Source of the DNA: an uncultured Lachnospiraceae bacterium
GTDB lineage: Bacteria; Bacillota; Clostridia; Lachnospirales; Lachnospiraceae
Reading direction: 5' to 3'
Length of the DNA stretch: 9,413 nucleotides
Assembly (NCBI GenBank): GCA_945485625.1
Contig: CALYSH010000037.1
Coordinates: 1-9,413 of the forward strand
The notes beneath the pieces are model-generated. The model saw only the letters and a program-made list of their open reading frames with translations, was not told the origin of the DNA and ran no database searches. This document shows, in pieces, positions 1-5,912 of this stretch (positions are counted from its first letter, which is position 1; every line of letters begins with the position of its first letter). The position numbers and the translations under genes are program-made.

Positions 1-149
1 AGAAAGAGTTTCTTGGTACTCGTGGGTCTGGGGGAGAAAAACCATGCTCCGGGCCCACAAATCCTGCCCCAGCCCCATACGATGCATAAAAAGGCGAAAC
101 AGAGGAGTAGAGTTTCACAAAGAAAATCTGACAGAATCGGATATTAGTC
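1..149. other. Left-edge GC-rich, hairpin-prone stretch with no assignable gene
   Basis: The first ~80 bases are clearly richer in G and C runs than the rest of the window. Bases 22-31 can pair with 49-58 (10 pairs, two of them G-U), and the helix can continue with 35-36/47-48. CTGGGG at 28-33 could instead pair with CCCCAG at 67-72. All three plus-strand frames are open from the edge, with stops at 87-89, 145-147 and 164-166. The frame ending at 87-89 gives a Gly/Pro/Ala-rich tail ending PAPAPYDA, which could be the C-terminus of an upstream protein, but I do not recognise it and cannot choose between frames. The 3' end of a structured RNA is the alternative. No tRNA, tmRNA, RNase P or SRP RNA signature is visible. 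Confidence 0.3.
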
Positions 150-178
150 TTGATATACTGCCCTGAAAACTATATTAT
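150..178 (+). promoter_or_regulatory. Sigma-A-type promoter of the hydrolase-thyX-folA operon
   Basis: TTGATA (150-155), a 17-base spacer and TATTAT (173-178) form a near-consensus vegetative promoter. The expected transcript start near 185 leaves a ~28-base leader before the ATG at 213. No operator or riboswitch is visible in so short a leader, so expression is probably constitutive. The -35 box coincides with a TTG that could be misread as a start codon. Confidence 0.75.
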
Positions 179-197
179 AGAGGTATGGGTAGTTACA

Positions 198-205
198 AAA
201 GGAGG
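198..205 (+). promoter_or_regulatory. Ribosome binding site fixing the hydrolase start
   Basis: AAAGGAGG is a perfect Shine-Dalgarno sequence ending 7 bases before the ATG at 213. It rules out the in-frame TTG at 150, which has no ribosome binding site and lies inside the promoter. Confidence 0.9.
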
Positions 206-212
206 TAGCAAA

Positions 213-1808
213 ATGAGACTTGCATTTATCGGTGCTGACCATGAGGTTACAGGCAGCTGCCATTACTTAGAGGTAGGAAAGAAGCATATTCTGGTTGACT
301 ATGGTATGGAGCAGGGCGTGAACGTATTTGAGAATGCTCCCCTTCCTGTGGATGAGGCGATGATTGATTATGTGTTTTTGACCCATGCCCATGTAGACCA
401 TTCCGGATTGCTCCCGCTCTTGTATGCGAAGGGCTTTCGAGGACAGGTGTTTGCCACAGATGCCACGGCAGATTTGTGCAGTATTATGCTTCGTGACTGC
501 GCACACATTCAGACCATGGAGGCAGAGTGGAAAAACCGTAAGGCAAAGAGAGGCGCGGATTTCCAGGCTGTGGATCCTCTGTATACCATGGAGGATGCGG
601 AGGGAATCATAAAGCGTATCGTTCCCTGTCATTATGATACGGTTGTAGAAGTGTGTGACGAGGTAAAGATTCGATTTACGGATATCGGACATCTGCTTGG
701 CTCCTCCAGCATTGAGGTGTGGCTGACAGAGGATGGTCAGACCAAAAAGATTGTATTTTCCGGAGACATCGGCAATAAGAATCAGCCGATTTTACGAGAT
801 CCCATTCCCACAGAGGAAGCGGATTATGTGGTGATGGAATCCACATACGGGGATCGGTATCATTCCAGGGAACGTGTGGATTATGTAAAGGAACTGACAC
901 AGATTCTGCAGGAAACCTTTGATCGTGGCGGAAATGTGGTCATTCCCTCCTTTGCGGTGGGAAGAACCCAGGAGATGCTGTATTTCCTGCGTAAGATAAA
1001 GGTGGATAAGCTGGTAAAGGGGCATGAACGGTTCCAGGTGTATGTGGATAGCCCATTGGCGGTGGAGGCTACTGAAATCTTTCAGGACAATCGGGTGGAG
1101 TGCTTTGATGGGGAGGCCATGGAGCTGGTCAATGCAGGAATCAATCCCATTTCCTTTGCAGGCTTAAAGCTTGCCATTACCAGCGATGAATCCAAGCTGA
1201 TCAACTTTAATGAGGAGCCGAAGGTTATCATTTCCGCTTCCGGTATGTGTGAAGCAGGACGTATCCGGCATCATTTGAAGCATAATCTCTGGAGAGAGGA
1301 GTGTACCATTCTTTTCGTAGGCTACCAGGCAGTGGGAACCCTGGGACGAAGCATTGTGGAAGGCGCCACGGAGGTGAAGCTCTTCGGTGAGACCATTCAG
1401 GTAAAGGCACAGATCAAGCAGCTGGCAGGTATCAGCGGTCATGCGGATAAGGATGGCTTGATCGACTGGATTTCTGCCTTCAAAGAAAAGCCCAAGAAGG
1501 TGTTTGTGGTACACGGTGAGGACAGTGTGTGCACTGCCTTTACAGAGTGCTTAAAAGTGGAGCATGGACAGAGAGCATACGCGCCCTACAGCGGCACGGT
1601 GTTTAATCTGTTGAGTAATAAGTTTGAATATGAGGCGGAGCCGATTCCGTTGAAGAAGAAGGTTCGTCCTGCCAGTGGAGTATTTGCCAGACTGCTTGCT
1701 TCTGCACAAAGATTGCTGGCTTTGGTACAGAAGTGCGACGGAATGGCGAATAAGGATATGGCGAAGTTTGCTGACCAAATCAATTCCCTATGTGATAAGT
1801 GGGAATAG
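213..1808 (+). CDS. Beta-CASP metallo-beta-lactamase-fold RNA hydrolase (CPSF73/YSH1-like)
   Basis: Predicted cytoplasmic zinc-dependent ribonuclease of 531 aa. The metallo-beta-lactamase core carries H58-A-H60-V-D62-H63, H160 in DIGHLLGSSS and D185 in SGDIG, the ligands expected for two zinc ions. The beta-CASP domain follows: motif A is E209 in ESTYGDR, motif B lies in SGMCEAGRIRHHLKH (about 343-356), and motif C includes H410 in GISGHAD, with the late H434 in VHGE. All catalytic positions seem present and the length suits the family. The C-terminal ~60 residues form a basic then helical tail. Known members process or degrade RNA; the exact substrate here cannot be told, and it is not RNase J by overall look. 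It is first in an operon with thyX (18-base gap) and folA. The start is set by AAAGGAGG at 198-205; a 21-residue upstream extension is rejected. Confidence 0.9.
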   Translation: MRLAFIGADHEVTGSCHYLEVGKKHILVDYGMEQGVNVFENAPLPVDEAMIDYVFLTHAHVDHSGLLPLLYAKGFRGQVFATDATADLCSIMLRDCAHIQTMEAEWKNRKAKRGADFQAVDPLYTMEDAEGIIKRIVPCHYDTVVEVCDEVKIRFTDIGHLLGSSSIEVWLTEDGQTKKIVFSGDIGNKNQPILRDPIPTEEADYVVMESTYGDRYHSRERVDYVKELTQILQETFDRGGNVVIPSFAVGRTQEMLYFLRKIKVDKLVKGHERFQVYVDSPLAVEATEIFQDNRVECFDGEAMELVNAGINPISFAGLKLAITSDESKLINFNEEPKVIISASGMCEAGRIRHHLKHNLWREECTILFVGYQAVGTLGRSIVEGATEVKLFGETIQVKAQIKQLAGISGHADKDGLIDWISAFKEKPKKVFVVHGEDSVCTAFTECLKVEHGQRAYAPYSGTVFNLLSNKFEYEAEPIPLKKKVRPASGVFARLLASAQRLLALVQKCDGMANKDMAKFADQINSLCDKWE

Positions 1809-1826
1809 TTCAGGAGAGAGTAACAG

Positions 1827-2507
1827 ATGAGTATGATTTTGATTCAGGAGGAAACCTGTAAGGACCCCATCAGCCTGATCGGCCGGGAGGCCGGTGTATG
1901 CTGGGGCGGAAATATTACCGACCCGGAGAAAAACTATAAGAGAGGGCTGGATTGCCTGACCTCCGGTCACGGAAGAACCTGGGAGTATCCCCAGGTGTAC
2001 ATGGTGCTGGACGGGTATTCCGCCCGGGTGATTCGCGAGTTTTACACCCACATCGGAGGAGGTCCCACCAGACTTCAGGCATCCACCAGGTATATCAATT
2101 ACCAGAAGGGCTTCCCCTATGTGACGGCACCTTCTGTTCAGGCGGTGCCGGAGGCAGAGGCGGTGTATGACAAGTGCATGCATCAGATTCTGGAGGCCAT
2201 GCAGGAATTGGAGGCAATGGGGCTTCCCAGAGAGGATATCGGTATGCTGCTTCCCCTGGGAATGGAGACCAAGGTGGTGGTGCGTACCAATTTACGCAAC
2301 CTGATTGATATGTCCCATCAGAGAATGTGTACCAGAGCGTACTGGGAGTATCGAAAGCTGATGCAGGATATGGTAAAGGCCCTGAAGGAGTATTCCGACG
2401 AGTGGGGTTATCTTGCAGACCATTATTTCCAACCCAAGTGTGAGGTCACCGGCTTCTGTACCGAGGCTAAGTGCTGCGGCAGAAAGCCCCGCAGGGAGGA
2501 TGTGTAG
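1827..2507 (+). CDS. thyX: Variant flavin-dependent thymidylate synthase (ThyX family)
   Basis: A 226-aa protein resembling ThyX, which methylates dUMP to dTMP using methylene-tetrahydrofolate, FAD and NADPH. Family-like segments are SGHGRTWEYPQV (46-57), a Ser-led helix from S65, S-T-R-Y (86-89, the usual S-x-R-Y), LPLGMETK (142-149) and RTNLRNL...QR...AYWEYR (153-176), which matches the ThyX segment with the dUMP-contacting arginine (R166 here). The signature RHR is absent: the matching place reads T74-H75-I76, followed by GGGPTRLQA, about two residues longer than usual. AQ-x-E-I is changed to AYWEY. The tail holds four cysteines (205, 211, 216, 217), which may bind metal. The start ATG follows AGGAG at 1812-1816. 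It lies between the RNA hydrolase and folA, whose ATG is on the next base. I am sure of the family resemblance, less sure that the usual chemistry is kept. Confidence 0.8.
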   Translation: MSMILIQEETCKDPISLIGREAGVCWGGNITDPEKNYKRGLDCLTSGHGRTWEYPQVYMVLDGYSARVIREFYTHIGGGPTRLQASTRYINYQKGFPYVTAPSVQAVPEAEAVYDKCMHQILEAMQELEAMGLPREDIGMLLPLGMETKVVVRTNLRNLIDMSHQRMCTRAYWEYRKLMQDMVKALKEYSDEWGYLADHYFQPKCEVTGFCTEAKCCGRKPRREDV

Positions 2508-3002
2508 ATGAATATTATCGTTTGTGCGGATAACAACTGGGCAATCGGCTACAAGAACCGCCTTCTGGTCAGTATTCCCAATGATATGAAGCATTTCCGG
2601 GAGGAAACCATGGGCAAGGTAGTGGTGCTTGGACGAAAGACCTTGGAAACCTTTCCGCAGGGGCAGCCCCTGCAGGGGCGCACCAATATCGTGTTGTCCA
2701 AGGATAAGAAGCTTCATATCAAGGGGGCTGAGGTGGTTCATTCCCTGGAGGAGCTGCTGGAGCGATTGAAGGATTTTGACGATGAGGACATCTATATCAT
2801 TGGCGGGGACAGTGTATATCAGCAGCTTTTACCTTATTGCGATGTGGCACATGTCACAAAGCTGGATTACGAATATCAGGCGGATTCCTATTTCCCGAAT
2901 CTGGATAAGGATGAAAACTGGGAGATTACGGCGGACAGCGAGGAGCAGACTTATTTTGATATACCGTATACCTTTTTAAAATATGAACGCAAAAAAGTGT
3001 AA
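2508..3002 (+). CDS. folA: Dihydrofolate reductase
   Basis: Cytoplasmic NADPH-dependent enzyme reducing dihydrofolate to tetrahydrofolate; the target of trimethoprim-type drugs. At 164 aa it is full length for chromosomal FolA. Visible landmarks are the N-terminal strand MNIIVCADNNWAIG with W11 in the mobile loop, the active-site acid D26 in IPNDMKHF, the NADPH-binding GRKT (42-45), the second nucleotide-binding turn IIGGDSVY (97-104) and T117 in HVTKLDY, matching the conserved Thr that supports the active-site acid. The ATG at 2508 directly follows the thyX TAG, and its ribosome binding site GGAGG (2495-2499) lies inside thyX, so the two are probably translationally coupled. Its pairing with ThyX is unexpected, because ThyX yields tetrahydrofolate directly and spares DHFR. 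Confidence 0.95.
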   Translation: MNIIVCADNNWAIGYKNRLLVSIPNDMKHFREETMGKVVVLGRKTLETFPQGQPLQGRTNIVLSKDKKLHIKGAEVVHSLEELLERLKDFDDEDIYIIGGDSVYQQLLPYCDVAHVTKLDYEYQADSYFPNLDKDENWEITADSEEQTYFDIPYTFLKYERKKV

Positions 3003-3024
3003 TGACAAATGCTGAATTGGACGG

Positions 3025-3042
3025 AAAGTTGCTTGACTTTTT
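3025..3042 (+). terminator. Weak candidate terminator after folA
   Basis: AAAGTT (3025-3030) pairs with GACTTT (3035-3040) around a GCTT loop, with two more T's after. The stem is only 6 pairs, AT-rich, with one G-U, so termination would be weak. It overlaps the -35 region of the ilvE promoter. It is the only candidate stop for the upstream operon before ilvE. Confidence 0.3.
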
Positions 3043-3061
3043 GATAAAAAAGTATAATAAT
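3029..3061 (+). promoter_or_regulatory. Promoter of ilvE
   Basis: Two overlapping readings exist. TTGCTT (3029-3034) with an 18-base spacer precedes a perfect TATAAT (3053-3058). Alternatively TTGACT (3033-3038) with a 17-base spacer precedes AATAAT (3056-3061). Either gives a leader of about 55-60 bases before the ilvE ATG, too short for a T-box or leader-peptide attenuator. The only structure seen there is a 4-bp hairpin (3077-3088). Confidence 0.65.
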
Positions 3062-3124
3062 GGATAAAAATTGAGCGCGTAGAAACGCCCGAATTTCAAA
3101 AAAATACGAAAAGAGGGGATTCAC

Positions 3125-4156
3125 ATGGAGAAGAAAAACATTGACTGGGGCAATTTGGGCTTCGGATATATGCAGACGGATTACCGTTATGTATCGAACT
3201 TCAAGAATGGTGCATGGGATGAGGGGACGCTTACCACGGACGCCAATATTGTATTAAATGAATGTGCAGGTGTTCTGCAGTATGCACAGACTGTTTTCGA
3301 AGGTTTGAAGGCATATACTACCGAGGATGGCAGAATCGTAACCTTCCGTCCCGACTTAAATGCATCCCGTCTGGCAGATTCTGCAAGAAGACTGGAGATG
3401 CCTGTTTTCCCGGAGGAGCGTTTTATTGAGGCAGTTGAAAAGGTAGTTGCTGCAAATGCGGCATTTGTACCTCCTTACGGCAGCGGAGCAACCTTATATA
3501 TTCGTCCCTATATGTTCGGTTCCAACCCTGTTATCGGTGTAAAGCCTGCGGATGAGTATCAGTTCCGTATTCTTTGTACCCCTGTGGGACCTTACTTCAA
3601 GGGCGGCGCAAAGCCCATTACCATTCGTGTCAGTGATTTTGATCGTGCGGCACCTCACGGTACCGGTCATATCAAGGCTGGTCTGAACTATGCAATGAGC
3701 CTTCATGCAATTGTATCCGCACATCATGAAGGATATGATGAGAATATGTATCTGGATCCTGCAACCAGAACCAAGGTTGAGGAGACCGGTGGAGCAAACT
3801 TCCTGTTTGTAACCAAGGACGGCAAGGTAGTAACGCCCAAGTCCGACAGTATCTTACCTTCCATCACCAGAAGATCTCTGGTTTATGTTGCCAAGGAATA
3901 TCTGGGTCTTGAGGTTGAGGAGAGAGAAGTATTGCTTTCTGAGGTTCCTGATATGGCAGAATGCGGCCTTTGCGGTACTGCTGCGGTTATTTCCCCTGTT
4001 GGTAAGATCGTGGACCACGGTAAGGAGATCTGCATGCCCGCAGGCATGAACGAGATGGGACCTGTAACCAAGAAGCTGTATGAGACTCTGACCGGTATCC
4101 AGATGGGCAGAATCGAAGCACCTGCAGGCTGGGTTCATGAGATTAAGGTGGATTAA
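3125..4156 (+). CDS. ilvE: Branched-chain amino-acid aminotransferase
   Basis: PLP-dependent fold-type IV transaminase of 343 aa, acting in the cytoplasm on Leu, Ile and Val and their 2-oxo acids with glutamate/2-oxoglutarate as partner. Landmarks are FEGLKAY (58-64), YIRPYMFG (125-132), the PLP Schiff-base lysine K184 in GHIKAGLNYAMSL, the EETGGANFLFV segment (219-229) with the cofactor-facing glutamate, and CGTAAVISPVG (283-293), which binds the PLP phosphate. The length and the N-terminal IDWGNLGFGYMQTDYRY fit the longer bacterial/eukaryotic-like IlvE subgroup rather than D-amino-acid transaminase. The ATG follows GAGGGG (3113-3118). Arg is mostly CGT and Val/Ala often GTT/GCA, a more selected codon pattern than in thyX, suggesting high expression. 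It has its own promoter and terminator, so it is probably monocistronic. Confidence 0.95.
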   Translation: MEKKNIDWGNLGFGYMQTDYRYVSNFKNGAWDEGTLTTDANIVLNECAGVLQYAQTVFEGLKAYTTEDGRIVTFRPDLNASRLADSARRLEMPVFPEERFIEAVEKVVAANAAFVPPYGSGATLYIRPYMFGSNPVIGVKPADEYQFRILCTPVGPYFKGGAKPITIRVSDFDRAAPHGTGHIKAGLNYAMSLHAIVSAHHEGYDENMYLDPATRTKVEETGGANFLFVTKDGKVVTPKSDSILPSITRRSLVYVAKEYLGLEVEEREVLLSEVPDMAECGLCGTAAVISPVGKIVDHGKEICMPAGMNEMGPVTKKLYETLTGIQMGRIEAPAGWVHEIKVD

Positions 4157-4181
4157 TTCCTGTCATTTTTTACAAAAAAAC

Positions 4182-4210
4182 TTGACCATCGCTCAAAAGT
4201 ATATTAGAAT
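4182..4210 (+). promoter_or_regulatory. Promoter between ilvE and the symporter gene
   Basis: TTGACC (4182-4187), a 17-base spacer and TAGAAT (4205-4210) make a good vegetative promoter. Its expected start near 4217 lies only about 5 bases before the strong terminator hairpin at 4222. Transcripts for the symporter would have to pass that hairpin. I find no comparably good promoter between the terminator and the gene, which supports this one being used. Confidence 0.5.
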
Positions 4211-4221
4211 GAATATGTTAC

Positions 4222-4250
4222 AAAGGCGTAATGAAAATTACGCCTTTTTT
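4222..4250 (+). terminator. Strong intrinsic terminator downstream of ilvE
   Basis: A perfect 11-bp stem, AAAGGCGTAAT (4222-4232) and ATTACGCCTTT (4237-4247), with a GAAA tetraloop and a run of six T's (4245-4250). It lies 65 bases after the ilvE stop and should end ilvE transcripts. Because a promoter lies just upstream, it may also work as an attenuator in the symporter leader. An ATG at 4231 inside the stem is not a start codon. Confidence 0.85.
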
Positions 4251-4266
4251 GTTGTATTGGACATTT

Positions 4267-4279
4267 TGTATCCGATACA
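4267..4279. promoter_or_regulatory. Candidate operator: 13-bp inverted repeat upstream of the symporter
   Basis: TGTATC (4267-4272) and GATACA (4274-4279) form a perfect inverted repeat around one central base, the size of a dimeric repressor site. It lies between the terminator and the ribosome binding site of the symporter gene. No regulator gene is nearby and I cannot name the factor. Such a short palindrome could also arise by chance. Confidence 0.3.
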
Positions 4280-4330
4280 GCAAAAGCCGGATTTTACATA
4301 TTTGTACGAATCAGAAACATGGAGAAGTCG

Positions 4331-4337
4331 AAAGGAG
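4331..4337 (+). promoter_or_regulatory. Ribosome binding site fixing the GTG start of the symporter
   Basis: AAAGGAG ends 10 bases before the in-frame GTG at 4348. The core-to-start distance matches that of the other genes in the window. No good site precedes the in-frame ATG at 4231. Confidence 0.8.
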
Positions 4338-4347
4338 AACAACAAAA

Positions 4348-5835
4348 GTGGAAGTAATTGCAAACGTAAACGGGGTGATTAATGGAATCGTATGGGGAAC
4401 CTTCGGTATTACCCTTTTATTCTTATCCGGTGTCATTATGACCATCGTAAATAAGGGATTCCAGTTCACTCACATTCCTCACTGGATGAGTAAAACAATC
4501 GGTGCTATTTTTGCAGATAAGCACATTACAGCTCATACGGAAAAGCATGATAAGTCCATATCCCAGTTCCAGAGCCTGTGTACCGCGCTGGCAGCAACCA
4601 TCGGTACCGGTAACATTGTAGGTATTGCTACAGCGATTATCAAGGGTGGTCCCGGAGCGATTTTCTGGATGTGGATTATGGCACTGGTTGGTATGATGAC
4701 CAATTATTCCGAAAATGTCCTGGGTATTTTCTACAGGAAAAAGAACGATAAGGGTGCATGGACCGGTGGTGCCATGTATTACTTAAGAGATGGTCTTGGT
4801 TCCAAGAGAGGCTTTAAGCAGATTGGTGCAATTCTTGCCGTTTTATTCTCCTGCTTCTGTCTGCTGGCATCCTTCGGTATCGGTAATATGAGCCAGGTAA
4901 ATTCCATAGCCGGTAATATGCAGAGTGCCTTCGGTATCGCTACCTGGATTACCGGAATCGGTATTCTGATTCTTTCTGCCCTGGTAATCGTGGGTGGATT
5001 GAAGAGAGTGGCGGCGGTAACCGAGAAGCTGGTTCCTTTTATGGCTGTGGTCTATGTGATTGGTGCTCTTATCATCATTATTTTCAATTTTGATCTGGTT
5101 GGACCTGCTTTTGTCTCTATTTTCAAAGGTGCATTCTGCTTTGATGCTGCAGTAGGCGGTGCCGTGGGTTATGGTATCAAGATGGCGATTACCTGGGGCT
5201 TTAAGCGTGGTGCGTTCTCCAATGAGGCCGGTCTCGGTTCCTCCGTTATGGTACATTCCAGCTCCAATGTAAAGGAGCCGGTTCGTCAGGGTATGTGGGG
5301 TATCTTCGAAGTATTTGCGGATACGATTGTAGTGTGTACCTTAACTGCACTGGTTATTCTGACCTCCGGTCTGGTAGATTTGGATACCGGAAAGATGCTT
5401 ACGGATATAGAAGGCTCTGCACTGGTAGGTGAAGCATTCCGCAATGTATTCGGTGTGGTAGGTCCCATGTTTATTGCAATCGCAATTCTTCTGTTTGCAT
5501 ATTCCACCGTTCTTGGCTGGAGCCATTACGGTTCCATCGCCTTTGAGTATCTGTTTGGTACCAAAGCATCCGTAATTTATAAGGTGGTGTTTGTGGGAAT
5601 GACCTTTGTCGGATGTACCATGAGTCTGGATCTCGCCTGGGATTTGTCCGATACCTTCAACGGTTTGATGATGATTCCGAACCTGATTGGTGTATTGGCA
5701 TTGTCCGGTACCGTAATGAAGATTACAAAGAACTATGTGGCACGAGAAATCAAGGGGGAAAAGATTAAACCCATGCTTTCCGTATACGAGGATATTCAGG
5801 CGGAAATGGAAAAAAAACTTGACGTGGAAGAGTAA
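4348..5835 (+). CDS. Sodium:alanine/glycine symporter, AGCS family
   Basis: Inner-membrane secondary transporter of 495 aa that takes up alanine or glycine (or a related small amino acid) with Na+ (or H+), by the alternating-access LeuT-like fold. About ten to eleven hydrophobic segments are visible, the first at about 12-34. The family hallmarks are all present: FQSLCTALAATIGTGNIVG (74-92), GGPGAIFWMW (100-109), the TNYSE segment (118-122), TGGAMYYL (139-146), KRGAFSNEAGLGS (286-298) and STVLGWSHYG (386-395). The C-terminal ~35 residues are hydrophilic and charged. I chose GTG at 4348 because of its ribosome binding site and because the family's N-terminal pattern (NGVINGIVWGTFG) begins there; the 39-residue upstream extension is translated terminator sequence. 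Substrate choice within the family cannot be read from sequence. It is flanked by hairpins on both sides and appears to be its own unit, possibly with partial read-through into the lipoprotein gene. Confidence 0.92.
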   Translation: MEVIANVNGVINGIVWGTFGITLLFLSGVIMTIVNKGFQFTHIPHWMSKTIGAIFADKHITAHTEKHDKSISQFQSLCTALAATIGTGNIVGIATAIIKGGPGAIFWMWIMALVGMMTNYSENVLGIFYRKKNDKGAWTGGAMYYLRDGLGSKRGFKQIGAILAVLFSCFCLLASFGIGNMSQVNSIAGNMQSAFGIATWITGIGILILSALVIVGGLKRVAAVTEKLVPFMAVVYVIGALIIIIFNFDLVGPAFVSIFKGAFCFDAAVGGAVGYGIKMAITWGFKRGAFSNEAGLGSSVMVHSSSNVKEPVRQGMWGIFEVFADTIVVCTLTALVILTSGLVDLDTGKMLTDIEGSALVGEAFRNVFGVVGPMFIAIAILLFAYSTVLGWSHYGSIAFEYLFGTKASVIYKVVFVGMTFVGCTMSLDLAWDLSDTFNGLMMIPNLIGVLALSGTVMKITKNYVAREIKGEKIKPMLSVYEDIQAEMEKKLDVEE

Positions 5836-5847
5836 TTATCTGATAAT
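5819..5847 (+). promoter_or_regulatory. Candidate promoter of the lipoprotein gene, overlapping the symporter 3' end
   Basis: TTGACG (5819-5824), a 17-base spacer and GATAAT (5842-5847) resemble a vegetative promoter. The -35 lies inside the last codons of the symporter, and the -10 is one arm of an inverted repeat, ATTATC-T-GATAAT (5835-5847). The predicted start near 5854 is at the very foot of the hairpin at 5852-5888, so the mRNA would begin with a stem-loop. Confidence 0.5.
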
Positions 5848-5851
5848 ATGA

Positions 5852-5888
5852 AATGAGGGGCCGGAGGAGATACCTCCGGCCTCTCATT
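5852..5888 (+). terminator. Long GC-rich hairpin after the symporter gene
   Basis: A 16-bp stem (5852-5867 with 5873-5888, one G-U pair) with an AGATA loop. The T-tract after it is poor (CATTGTT), so it may be a leaky terminator, a processing or stability element, or the 5' stem-loop of the lipoprotein mRNA. It lies 16 bases after the symporter stop and 24 bases before the next start codon. Confidence 0.6.
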
Positions 5889-5912
5889 CATTGTTAAAGG
5901 GATGATTGCAGT

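Noticed and set aside
150..212. 21-residue N-terminal extension of the RNA hydrolase from TTG 150
   Set aside because: The TTG is the promoter -35 box, has no ribosome binding site, and the perfect AAAGGAGG at 198-205 serves ATG 213, where family homology starts.
267..692. 141-codon minus-strand frame opposite the RNA hydrolase
   Set aside because: It is a shadow of a gene whose sense frame carries all the catalytic motifs; no start signal or domain is visible.
3077..3088. GCGT-AGAA-ACGC hairpin in the ilvE leader
   Set aside because: Only 4 bp with no T-run, and the leader is too short for a T-box or attenuator; most likely chance.
4231..4347. 39-residue N-terminal extension of the symporter from ATG 4231
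   Set aside because: The ATG lies inside the terminator stem, and the translated residues do not look like an AGCS N-terminus. AAAGGAG at 4331-4337 supports GTG 4348.
4157..4347. Possible glycine riboswitch in the symporter leader
   Set aside because: AGCS genes are often preceded by one, but the glycine aptamer core is not visible here; the space holds only a promoter, a terminator and a short palindrome.
4137..4382. 81-codon plus-strand frame between ilvE and the symporter
   Set aside because: It starts inside ilvE, crosses the promoter and terminator, has no ribosome binding site and overlaps the symporter start.
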